Source of the DNA: Candidatus Cloacimonadota bacterium
Lineage (GTDB): Bacteria; Cloacimonadota; Cloacimonadia; Cloacimonadales; Cloacimonadaceae
Assembly (NCBI GenBank): GCA_028703735.1
Contig: JAQVMI010000118.1
Coordinates: 1 to 6,275 of the forward strand
DNA length: 6,275 nucleotides
Reading direction: 5' to 3'
Shown: in pieces, positions 1 to 6,275 of the stretch
Layout of the letters: each line of letters opens with the position of its first letter
Numbering within the stretch: position 1 is the first letter of the stretch
Made by a program: the position numbers and the translations under genes
The notes under the pieces: model-generated
Databases searched by the model: none
The model's input: the letters and a program-made list of their open reading frames with translations, nothing else
Told to the model about the DNA's origin: nothing

Positions 1-499
1 AGATATAGAGCAGTGATTTCCAGAAGCTGATTCCAAATATATTAGCTGCGAAACCACCTGTCCAAGCACCGGTTCCGGGTAGCGGAATACCCACAAATAT
101 TGCTAAGCCAATTGCCTCATACTTCTCTATAGCTTTGCCTTTACGTCGGGTTCGGGCAAAAATCCAATTCGTGAAACGAGCTCCGTGTCTATTCCGGCTA
201 ATAGTGCGGAAAAACCAATCCATAAAGAGCAGGATAAAGGGAATTGGTATCATGTTTCCTATCACAGATAATACCACAGCTTCCATCCAGGGTAGCTTGA
301 ATAGCAGAATTGCTACCGGAATACTGCCACGTAACTCAATTAGGGGTAGCATAGAGATTATCAATACTATCCAGGTGGCACTTAAGCCCTTATCAGACAA
401 CCAAGCCACCGTTTTATCTGCTAAAGTGTTAGAAAACAAAGGCAGGCTAACCAGCAGTAGCAGAACAGCTACAAGCAATACTCTTATATGTTTTGGCAA
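1..499 (-). CDS. Small multidrug export family membrane protein (COG2426/PF06695), 3' end cut off by window edge
   Basis: The reverse strand reads open from a TTG at 499 to the window edge, giving 166 codons with the C-terminus missing. Residues 7-22 form a hydrophobic helix. Residues 43-67 hold the family signature LPLIELRGSIPVAI (51-64). Residues 74-97 are another membrane segment (GNMIPIPFILLF), followed by a basic cytosolic-type loop rich in Arg/Lys (98-126). Residues 130-152 hold the second signature, GIPLPGTGAWTG (137-148). These two Pro/Gly-rich half-motifs identify the 'putative small multi-drug export' family; that name is historical and the transport substrate is not established. 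The family has been predicted to share the re-entrant-loop fold of DedA/VTT proteins. Family members are usually about 150-190 aa, so only a short tail should be missing. The TTG start is chosen because AAGGAG lies 7 nt upstream; the first in-frame ATG (codon 50) lies inside the conserved motif. It is divergent from res-mod, with no evident functional link. Confidence 0.9.
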   Translation of the reverse strand, partial: MPKHIRVLLVAVLLLLVSLPLFSNTLADKTVAWLSDKGLSATWIVLIISMLPLIELRGSIPVAILLFKLPWMEAVVLSVIGNMIPIPFILLFMDWFFRTISRNRHGARFTNWIFARTRRKGKAIEKYEAIGLAIFVGIPLPGTGAWTGGFAANIFGISFWKSLLYI

Positions 500-506
500 A
501 TTAAAA

Positions 507-512
507 CTCCTT
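507..512 (-). promoter_or_regulatory. Ribosome binding site fixing the TTG start of the membrane protein
   Basis: The reverse strand reads AAGGAG at 512-507, then a 7-nt A/T spacer, then TTG at 499-497. This is the best Shine-Dalgarno match near the start of the frame and decides for a non-ATG start. An in-frame GTG lies further upstream (GTG AAA TCA, around 533-525) but would place the AAGGAG inside the coding region. Confidence 0.75.
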
Positions 513-531
513 AATTGAATATATGATTTCA

Positions 532-559
532 CAAATATCAAAGCAGAGAATTCTGTCAA
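532..559 (-). promoter_or_regulatory. Possible sigma-70-type promoter of the membrane protein gene
   Basis: The reverse strand carries a perfect TTGACA at 559-554. It is followed after 16 bp by TATTTG (537-532), a weak -10 element. This would start transcription roughly 20-30 nt ahead of the TTG start codon. The -35 is convincing; the -10 is not, and a different sigma-factor consensus in the host lineage could change the reading. The -35 hexamer lies within the inverted repeat at 545-565. Confidence 0.35.
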
Positions 560-565
560 TTCTCT
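545..565. repeat. Perfect 8-bp inverted repeat (5-nt loop), possible operator
   Basis: AGAGAATT (545-552) and AATTCTCT (558-565) are exact reverse complements separated by CTGTC. The dyad covers the candidate -35 of the minus-strand gene, the position expected for a repressor operator. As RNA, the stem is A/U-rich. On the plus strand it is followed by only four T (565-568), so it is a poor terminator. Operator function is an inference from position and symmetry only. Confidence 0.4.
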
Positions 566-655
566 TTTCAGTTCCTTTGTAATAAATACGGTTTTGCTTG
601 ACAGAAGATGTGCATATAAAAAACTTCGCAAACGTATAATTTAATGCTCATAGAT

Positions 656-695
656 AAGGCAAGTAAATACCGAAAAGGCAGTGTATATGAAGGCA
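656..695 (+). repeat. Three short direct repeats AAGGCA upstream of res
   Basis: AAGGCA occurs at 656-661, 675-680 and 690-695, at start-to-start steps of 19 and 15 bp, followed each time by A/T-rich sequence. Three copies in 40 bp upstream of a restriction gene could be binding sites for a regulator. A 6-mer repeated this closely in A/G-rich intergenic DNA can also be chance. Confidence 0.25.
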
Positions 696-804
696 AAATA
701 CAGTTTGGCATCATCTCCAAGGGATAACCACCTACGGGGGAAGCGAAGTCAGATAAACGAAATGGTGGACACTTTTTTTAAGATTAGTCTAAACCAATGT
801 TCAA

Positions 805-810
805 AAGGAG
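805..810 (+). promoter_or_regulatory. Ribosome binding site of res
   Basis: AAGGAG lies 6 nt upstream of the ATG at 817-819. It supports this ATG as the true start, and the conserved N-terminal family motif begins within the first ten residues. Confidence 0.8.
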
Positions 811-816
811 AGTTTA

Positions 817-3800
817 ATGCCTGATAGCTTTAATCCCATTATAAACACACCTTTTGATGAACCATGCCTCCATTACGACACTAATCTGGATGGCACCCTG
901 AATTACAAGAGAAAGCTTGAAGGGCGAAGACTTTACAACCCTATGATTTCCCCTGTTCCAGCGAAGAAATCCTCGCAGCAAGAAATAAATATATCTATTC
1001 CGAATGCAGCGGATGAACACTTAATAAACCAGATCAGAATTGAAGTTTCTATTTGGAGAAAAGCAGATTACCCTGGTATTACAAGAGTTGGTAAAGTATT
1101 ACTTACTTACTGGTTTAGTAATATTACCCGCAATCGCAGATTATTTTTTGCTCAAAGGGAAGCAGTAGAAACGGGAATTTGGTTAAATGAAGTAGCTGAG
1201 AGATCGAATAATGGTCAATTCATCTTAAACCAATTGCAACACAACCAGATAATTAATGAGAGTGATCCGAAATACAATCTTCCAAGGGTTGCTTTCAAAG
1301 TTGCCACGGGTGGAGGCAAAACTGTAATTATGGCAATGCTAATCCTGTATCACTATTTGAATAGGCAAGAATACCGGACTGACACAAGGTTTGCAGATTA
1401 CTTTCTTATCTTAGCTCCTGGAATAACTATTAAAGATCGTTTATCGGTACTTAGGATAGATACAACAAGTCTCTATAACCAGCAGGATTATTATCATTCC
1501 ATGGATTTAATTCCACCTCAATTCGAGCATCAGATACCAGGTTTAAATAGTAGAATTGTGATTACCAACAGGCATTCTCTGGAACGAAGGGTGTATGCTG
1601 GAAACAAAAAAACCCCCTTTGATGGGAAAATGAAACCAGATGGTAAGAAGGATGATAACAGAGAGGATTTTAGCCTTGTCATGAAGAGAGTACTGGGCAA
1701 ATTCAGAAAGGAATCCCGCTTGTTAGTGATAAACGATGAAGGACATCATTGTTACTATCCTAAAGCCAAACCAAGCGATACAGAGGAAAAGAGAGAAAAC
1801 GAAAGAGCTGCTGTCTGGTTTTCCGGGATTATGGAGATAGCCCAAAGATACAAATTAAGCGCAGTTTATGATCTAAGTGCAACTCCCTACTTCTTGAATG
1901 GCTCAGGTTATGCAGAATATACTCTATTCCCTTGGGTGGTGAGTGATTTTGGCTTAATTGAAGCAATGGAATCCGGGCTGGTAAAGATACCCTTTATGCC
2001 GGAAAGCGATGATACACAAGAGCTAAACGAAGCGAAACTGAAGAACATCTATTTACACGTGAAGGATGACCTGCCCAAGAAGCGTAAAAGTAAGCAAGAA
2101 TTATCGGATCAACCGCAATTGCCAACCTTAATCAAGAATGCCTTGGCGCAATTTTTTGAGAATTATGAAAAAGAATACAATAGGTTCATAAAGGACTATG
2201 AATCTTCGTTTATAGATGCTCCACCAGTGTTTATCGTGGTGTGCAACAATACCAGCGTTTCCTCCGAAGTATTCCGCTATATTGCAGGTTATGAAAACAG
2301 CAACGGACAAATTATACCGGGGCAGCTTGATCTGTTTAGCAATTTCGACAAGCAGTACCGAAACCCTCTTGCCAAGCCTCCAACCCTGCTGATTGATTCA
2401 AATTCTTTGGAAGAGAGCGAACAGATTGATGATGATTTTAAAAAAGAATTCGCTCCGGAAATTGAACAATTCAAGCGGGAATACAAATTCCTGCACCCGG
2501 ATAAATCTGTGGAGAACATTACCGAAGCAGATATCTTGAGGGAAGTGGTAAATACAGTTGGTAAGCCAAAAACTCTTGGTTCTCATGTCCGCTGTGTGGT
2601 ATCTGTTTCCATGCTAACCGAAGGATGGGATGCCAATACGGTTACCCATATCATGGGAATCAGGGCATTTGGCTCTCAACTACTATGTGAGCAAGTGGTA
2701 GGTAGAGCTTTAAGGAGGATATCTTATGAAGTGATCCCTCCGGGAAAGAAAAATGCTGGAATGTTGTTACCGGAGTATGCCCATGTAATTGGCGTTCCCT
2801 TCAATTTTATGCCGGGTGGGACAACTCAGGTTGCCAGTGAAAGACCGGAATACCATCAGATAAAAGCCTTGCCGGAAAGACAGCAGGATTATGAAATCTG
2901 TTTCCCTCTGGTTAGGGGTTACCGCATTGAATGTGAGAATGATGTTATTACAGCAGATTTTAGTAAAGTGGAAAAGTTCGAAATTGATGGATCTAAGTAT
3001 CCAACAGAAACAACCATGGGTACTCCTTTTTCCCCTGAAATAAGGAAACTAACCCTGGAGCAACTAAAACAGAAACGCAGGCATGAACTGGAGTTCACGA
3101 TAGCCAAAAACTATATTGCATTCCAGTTTCCGGATTACAAAGAAAACCGGAAATTCCAATATTTCCCACAGATACTAATGGTGGTGCGCAACTGGCTGGA
3201 TACAAATATCAGCTTGTTGGGTGATGCTTTTTTGAATATGCTCTTTCATTACGAGGCAAGCAAAGTGTGCCAACAAATACACAGGGGCATAGTGGCAACC
3301 CAGAGAAACAAGGAAAACATCACTCCCTTGCTAAATTCATACAATCCCATCGGTTCTACCAGATATGTAAATGGAATTACATCACGAGAAGTGTATTCCA
3401 CTAAAAAAAGCCATGTAAACTATGTGGTGGCAGATACAGAAACATGGGAGCAAATTGCAGCTAAAGCTCTGGAGGAATTGCCTCAGGTGAAAAGCTATGT
3501 AAAGAACGCCTTTCTTGGTTTTGCCATACCTTATGTGAAGGATGGAAAAGATGAAAAAGCCTATTATCCGGATTTTATTGCCAGAATTAAAACAAGCACC
3601 GGGAAAACCATCAATGTAATAATAGAGATCACCGGCAGGAACAAAGAAGACAAAGACATAAAAAAGTGGTTTACCGAGAACCGTTGGCTGCCTGCGGTTA
3701 ATAAGATAAGAAACGAGCATCCTGAGATAAGTGATGTATGGTCTTTTATAGAGATAGAGGATGATATCCGCGCTATAAAAAACAACTTAAAAGATCATAT

Positions 3801-3837
3801 TGCAAAAGTAATAGGAGCAGACGATGTTAATAACTGA
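817..3837 (+). CDS. res: Type III-like restriction endonuclease subunit Res (SF2 helicase-nuclease)
   Basis: Complete 1006-residue protein that by family knowledge uses ATP to translocate on DNA and cleaves unmodified sites together with Mod. The N-terminus has [11 protein letters not shown] (6-16) and a DGTLNY/EGRR stretch, typical of the long type III-like Res lineage that NCBI names the BPTD_3080 family (recognised from memory, not searched). Helicase motifs appear in order: Walker A ATGGGKT (163-169, K168), LILAPG (197-202), [11 protein letters not shown] (about 248-258), DEGHH box (307-311), LSATPY (353-358), VVCNN (474-478), [11 protein letters not shown] (599-609), and motif [13 protein letters not shown] (624-634). 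Near the C-terminus, YPDF (D919) and IIEIT (E937-x-T939) form a PD-(D/E)xK-like nuclease site, with Thr where the usual Lys stands; K943 and K946 follow. Length is normal for the family and there is no frameshift. It overlaps mod by 14 bp, so the two are presumably co-transcribed. The function call is secure; the cleavage site and specificity cannot be read from the sequence. Confidence 0.93.
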   Translation: MPDSFNPIINTPFDEPCLHYDTNLDGTLNYKRKLEGRRLYNPMISPVPAKKSSQQEINISIPNAADEHLINQIRIEVSIWRKADYPGITRVGKVLLTYWFSNITRNRRLFFAQREAVETGIWLNEVAERSNNGQFILNQLQHNQIINESDPKYNLPRVAFKVATGGGKTVIMAMLILYHYLNRQEYRTDTRFADYFLILAPGITIKDRLSVLRIDTTSLYNQQDYYHSMDLIPPQFEHQIPGLNSRIVITNRHSLERRVYAGNKKTPFDGKMKPDGKKDDNREDFSLVMKRVLGKFRKESRLLVINDEGHHCYYPKAKPSDTEEKRENERAAVWFSGIMEIAQRYKLSAVYDLSATPYFLNGSGYAEYTLFPWVVSDFGLIEAMESGLVKIPFMPESDDTQELNEAKLKNIYLHVKDDLPKKRKSKQELSDQPQLPTLIKNALAQFFENYEKEYNRFIKDYESSFIDAPPVFIVVCNNTSVSSEVFRYIAGYENSNGQIIPGQLDLFSNFDKQYRNPLAKPPTLLIDSNSLEESEQIDDDFKKEFAPEIEQFKREYKFLHPDKSVENITEADILREVVNTVGKPKTLGSHVRCVVSVSMLTEGWDANTVTHIMGIRAFGSQLLCEQVVGRALRRISYEVIPPGKKNAGMLLPEYAHVIGVPFNFMPGGTTQVASERPEYHQIKALPERQQDYEICFPLVRGYRIECENDVITADFSKVEKFEIDGSKYPTETTMGTPFSPEIRKLTLEQLKQKRRHELEFTIAKNYIAFQFPDYKENRKFQYFPQILMVVRNWLDTNISLLGDAFLNMLFHYEASKVCQQIHRGIVATQRNKENITPLLNSYNPIGSTRYVNGITSREVYSTKKSHVNYVVADTETWEQIAAKALEELPQVKSYVKNAFLGFAIPYVKDGKDEKAYYPDFIARIKTSTGKTINVIIEITGRNKEDKDIKKWFTENRWLPAVNKIRNEHPEISDVWSFIEIEDDIRAIKNNLKDHIAKVIGADDVNN
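3813..3817 (+). promoter_or_regulatory. Ribosome binding site of mod, inside the end of res
   Basis: AGGAG lies 6 nt before the ATG at 3824-3826, within the last codons of res. It fixes the mod start ahead of the next in-frame ATG (codon 23). It also means ribosomes finishing res at 3835-3837 release 14 bp downstream of the mod start, the geometry of translational coupling. Confidence 0.75.
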
Positions 3838-6275
3838 TACCAAACATAAAGACAAACGCATTTTGATACCCTCCAATGAGGAAGCCGGCATGGAAAATGC
3901 CAATCCGCTGGTTAAAGAAAAAACCAAGGCAGAATACCCCAAAAACCCTGTAGTAACCAGAGGACAAGACCCGGAACTATTTTGGCTGGGTAAATATGGG
4001 AAAGATGAAAACGATGACATCCTGAATGTGGATATCCGTTCGCTTTACAGGCACGAGCATATTTCACCCATAACACTGATAAATAACCTGTACAGCTATC
4101 AGCAAGCCGAACAGAAAGATATCTTTGATACTTTTGGCAATGGCATCCCGATTTACGAAGAAGATAAAATTCCGGCATTCTATAAGCATCATGACAACTG
4201 GTCGAACCGCTTAATCCTTGGGGATTCGCTATTAGTGATGAATTCCATGCTGGAACGGGAAGGCATGGCAGGGCAAGTGCAGATGATTTATATTGATCCG
4301 CCCTATGGGATAAAATATGGCGGAAATTGGCAGATAAAGATTAATAACCGCGATGTGAAAGATGGGAAGGATGAACATCTTAGCGGGGAAGCGGAACAGA
4401 TAAAAGCATATCGGGACACCTGGGAACTGGGTATTCATAGCTATCTTAGCTATCTGAGAGATAGACTTGTGGTGGCAAAAGAATTGCTTACCGAATCCGG
4501 CTCCTGTTTCGTCCAAATAAGCGATGAAAATGTGCATCTGGTGAGATGCCTGATGGATGAAGTGTTTGGGAGCGAAAATTTTATATGCGAGATAGTCTTT
4601 CAAAAGACGGGAAGTGAAACATCTGATTTTCTTCCGGCAGTTTATGATTATATCGTCTTTTATGCAAAGAACAAATCATCTTGCAAGTTCAAACCTTTGT
4701 ATACAGAGAAATCGTTTTCTACTAATGAATTTAATCAACTCATCGATAGCAATGGAGTTATAAAAGGATTTTCCACCGACGATAAAACAAAAGGTACGAT
4801 ACCACCGGGATGGCATTTGTTTAAAAGCACAGACTTAAACTCAAGAACGGGCTCTCAAAGCTCACAAGCTCCCTTTGTTATCAATGGAAAGACCTATTAC
4901 CCTAGAACTGGAGCAAGTTGGAGAACAAGTGTTACTGGACTTGAAAAACTATACTCAAAAAAGAGGATACTTCTTACAGCAAATACGCCTAGATATATAC
5001 ACTACTTTGATGATTTTCCTTACTCTAAAGTAAGTAACATTTGGAACGATCTTATGGGAGCAACGGACAGGTATTATGTAGTTCAGACTAATGTAAAAGC
5101 ATTACTGAGATGTATACTTATGACTACAGATCCTGGTGATTTGGTTTTTGATCCTACTTGTGGAAGCGGTACCACAGCTTATGTGGCAGAACAATGGGGT
5201 AGGCGTTGGATTACCATTGATACCAGCAGGATTGCACTAAACATAGCAAAAACCAGGCTGATGACCGCGACTTACCCATATTATCAGCTTTATGATGAAG
5301 CAGAAACAGATATACGGCATGGCTTTAAATACAAAACCGTTCCGCATATTACCTTGAAGTCTTTGGCAAATGATGAGCCTCCGGAAACCGAAACGCTATA
5401 TGACCAACCCTTGGAAGATAAAAAACGTTTCCGGGTGTCTGGTCCTTTTACCGTGGAAACTTTGCAGAGCTTGGACATACTGCCGATAGATCATTTTGAA
5501 AGCGATCAGCTTACTGAAGCTGATTTCTTGCAGCGGGTGAAAGAGCAGCTTAAAGCAAGTGGAGTGGTAAACGGCTTAAAGCAACAAAGAGCTAAGTTTA
5601 TCCGTTTGGATGAGCTAAGTGGTCCGTATCTGCACTTAGCAGGTTATTACAACACAGAAAAGGGAGAGTGCAAAGCTTATATTCACCTTGGACCAAAGTT
5701 CAGCACCGTAAGTAAAGCCTCTGTTAGCGAAGCTAGCAAAGAATGCAGACAGCGTGGAGATGCAGATTGGCTGATAATCCTCTTCTTTTCTATTGAAGAT
5801 ACGGTGGAAAGCGGACAGATAACTACCAGTATGGGTAGTTTTGAACTTACCAAAGTACGCATGCAGGATGATCTAATGCAGGATGGACTGCTGAAGAAGG
5901 ATAAGAAAGCTGCTTCCTTTGTAACTATTGGCGAACCGGATATAACTGTAGCCACAAAGGATGGATTTGCACAAGTTAAGATTGAGGGCATAGATATCTA
6001 TGATCCTATCAAAGATGAAGTAAGTGTCCGCAATGCTCACGATATTGCGTATTGGATGGTGGATGATGATTATGATGGCTCGAACTTCATAGTTAAACAA
6101 ATCTTCTTCTGTGGTGGCGACAAAGATGAATTTGAAAAGTGGAAGAAGAAATTGGATAACATGGCTACGGAGACTGCAAGACAGAAAGCGAATCACACCC
6201 TTAAAATAGATATTGATATTGATGCCTGGGATAGGCTGTATGGGTTGGAATCACATCCAATCAAATTATCTGATC
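3824..6275 (+). CDS. mod: Type III-like adenine-N6 DNA methyltransferase Mod, 3' end cut off by window edge
   Basis: The frame is open from ATG 3824 to the window edge: 817 full codons, no stop. By family knowledge it methylates adenine-N6 within the recognition site and directs Res. The catalytic core begins at NRLILGDSL (128-136), then motif [10 protein letters not shown] (D158-Y161), a target-recognition segment (about 267-415), a motif X-like stretch [14 protein letters not shown] (417-430), and AdoMet-binding motif [11 protein letters not shown] (442-451). Motif IV before motif I is the beta-class order of type III Mods. A long conserved C-terminal part follows, including [10 protein letters not shown] (646-655), KVRMQDDLM (677-685), [14 protein letters not shown] and [13 protein letters not shown] (740-752). 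It ends at SHPIKLSD (810-817). I recall relatives ending a few tens of residues after SHPI, so little should be missing. Residues 267-445 are A+T-richer than the flanks and use only AGA/AGG arginine codons, suggesting a replaced specificity segment. Methylated base and site are not readable from sequence. Confidence 0.93.
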   Translation, partial: MLITDTKHKDKRILIPSNEEAGMENANPLVKEKTKAEYPKNPVVTRGQDPELFWLGKYGKDENDDILNVDIRSLYRHEHISPITLINNLYSYQQAEQKDIFDTFGNGIPIYEEDKIPAFYKHHDNWSNRLILGDSLLVMNSMLEREGMAGQVQMIYIDPPYGIKYGGNWQIKINNRDVKDGKDEHLSGEAEQIKAYRDTWELGIHSYLSYLRDRLVVAKELLTESGSCFVQISDENVHLVRCLMDEVFGSENFICEIVFQKTGSETSDFLPAVYDYIVFYAKNKSSCKFKPLYTEKSFSTNEFNQLIDSNGVIKGFSTDDKTKGTIPPGWHLFKSTDLNSRTGSQSSQAPFVINGKTYYPRTGASWRTSVTGLEKLYSKKRILLTANTPRYIHYFDDFPYSKVSNIWNDLMGATDRYYVVQTNVKALLRCILMTTDPGDLVFDPTCGSGTTAYVAEQWGRRWITIDTSRIALNIAKTRLMTATYPYYQLYDEAETDIRHGFKYKTVPHITLKSLANDEPPETETLYDQPLEDKKRFRVSGPFTVETLQSLDILPIDHFESDQLTEADFLQRVKEQLKASGVVNGLKQQRAKFIRLDELSGPYLHLAGYYNTEKGECKAYIHLGPKFSTVSKASVSEASKECRQRGDADWLIILFFSIEDTVESGQITTSMGSFELTKVRMQDDLMQDGLLKKDKKAASFVTIGEPDITVATKDGFAQVKIEGIDIYDPIKDEVSVRNAHDIAYWMVDDDYDGSNFIVKQIFFCGGDKDEFEKWKKKLDNMATETARQKANHTLKIDIDIDAWDRLYGLESHPIKLSD

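Larger units (their letters stand above)
500..816. other. Divergent intergenic region between membrane protein gene and res
   Basis: These 317 bp lie between two genes that point away from each other, so they should carry both promoters. I see the ribosome binding sites of both genes, a probable promoter for the minus-strand gene, a perfect inverted repeat at 545-565, three AAGGCA copies at 656-695, and a run of seven T at 773-779. Isolated promoter-like hexamers occur on the plus strand: TTGACA at 598-603, TATAAA at 615-620, TATAAT at 635-640 and TGGACA at 766-771. None pairs with a partner at 16-18 bp, so the res promoter cannot be placed. No hairpin precedes the T-run, so it is not called a terminator. 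A 45-codon frame from ATG 687 to TGA 822-824 has no good ribosome binding site and is not called a gene. Confidence 0.8.

Noticed and set aside
135..518. 127-codon open frame on the plus strand
   Set aside because: It is antisense to the membrane protein gene, whose reverse-strand frame carries clear family motifs and a ribosome binding site. The plus-strand translation shows no recognisable pattern.
598..640. TTGACA (598-603) with TATAAA (615-620) or TATAAT (635-640) as a res promoter
   Set aside because: The spacers would be 11 bp and 31 bp, both outside the functional range, and no alternative partner hexamer stands at 16-18 bp.
764..780. T-run considered as a Rho-independent terminator
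   Set aside because: No stable G+C-rich hairpin precedes the T-run; the only local pairing (GTG/CAC) would leave a 2-nt loop. There is no upstream plus-strand gene to terminate.
687..824. 45-codon frame ending just inside res
   Set aside because: It has no convincing ribosome binding site, its composition resembles non-coding DNA, and it overlaps the well-supported res start by 8 bp.
814..1020. Reverse-strand open frames under res and mod (for example 814-1020, 3382-3720, 4232-4603, 5873-6196)
   Set aside because: They are shadows of the two long coding frames. Their translations lack domain motifs and they lie entirely opposite conserved coding sequence.
1606..1617. A7 followed by C5 tract in res, considered as a phase-variation switch
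   Set aside because: The runs are short, are read in frame as Asn-Lys-Lys-Thr-Pro, and are well below the lengths usual for slipped-strand switching. Type III phase variation is normally in mod and through longer repeats.
3824..6275. Reading the locus as a new antiphage system or as BREX/DISARM (which also have methyltransferases)
   Set aside because: The window shows only a paired Res and Mod with type III-like motif order. No PglZ, BrxC, DrmA/B or other partner genes are present in the visible sequence.

Overview
The window is bacterial chromosomal or island DNA of moderate G+C (about 40-45% in the genes). It is dominated by a two-gene restriction-modification unit of the type III-like class. 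No rRNA, tRNA, CRISPR array or intact mobile element is visible. Nothing in the sequence fixes the lineage. Shine-Dalgarno sites are good AAGGAG-type, one gene starts at TTG, and codon use is mixed A/T-leaning. A member of the FCB-type or other anaerobic environmental bacteria would fit, but that is only a guess.

Layout. Positions 1-499 on the minus strand hold the first 166 codons of a small multi-pass membrane protein of the 'small multidrug export' family (COG2426/PF06695), cut by the window edge. Positions 500-816 are a divergent intergenic region. It holds the membrane gene's ribosome binding site and probable promoter, a perfect 8-bp inverted repeat over that promoter, three AAGGCA repeats, and a T-tract next to a motif resembling an IS end. 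Positions 817-3837 encode a complete 1006-residue Res protein: a superfamily 2 helicase/translocase with a C-terminal PD-(D/E)xK-like nuclease. Positions 3824-6275 encode its partner Mod, a beta-class adenine-N6 DNA methyltransferase that is still open at the window edge after 817 codons.

How the genes work together. Res and Mod overlap by 14 bp and are almost certainly one transcript with coupled translation. The order is res then mod, the reverse of EcoP1I/EcoP15I. By family knowledge Mod recognises the site and methylates adenine, and Res uses ATP to translocate or signal along DNA and cleaves unmodified DNA. Both proteins match a long (about 1000 + 850-900 aa) lineage of type III-like systems in which Mod carries a large conserved C-terminal extension.

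The most notable signals are: a low-G+C, AGR-arginine-only segment exactly over the Mod target-recognition region, suggesting a swapped specificity cassette; an E-x-T in place of E-x-K in the Res nuclease motif; and the conserved Mod C-terminal region of unknown function. This is a recognisable defence system. I do not see a wholly new system here.
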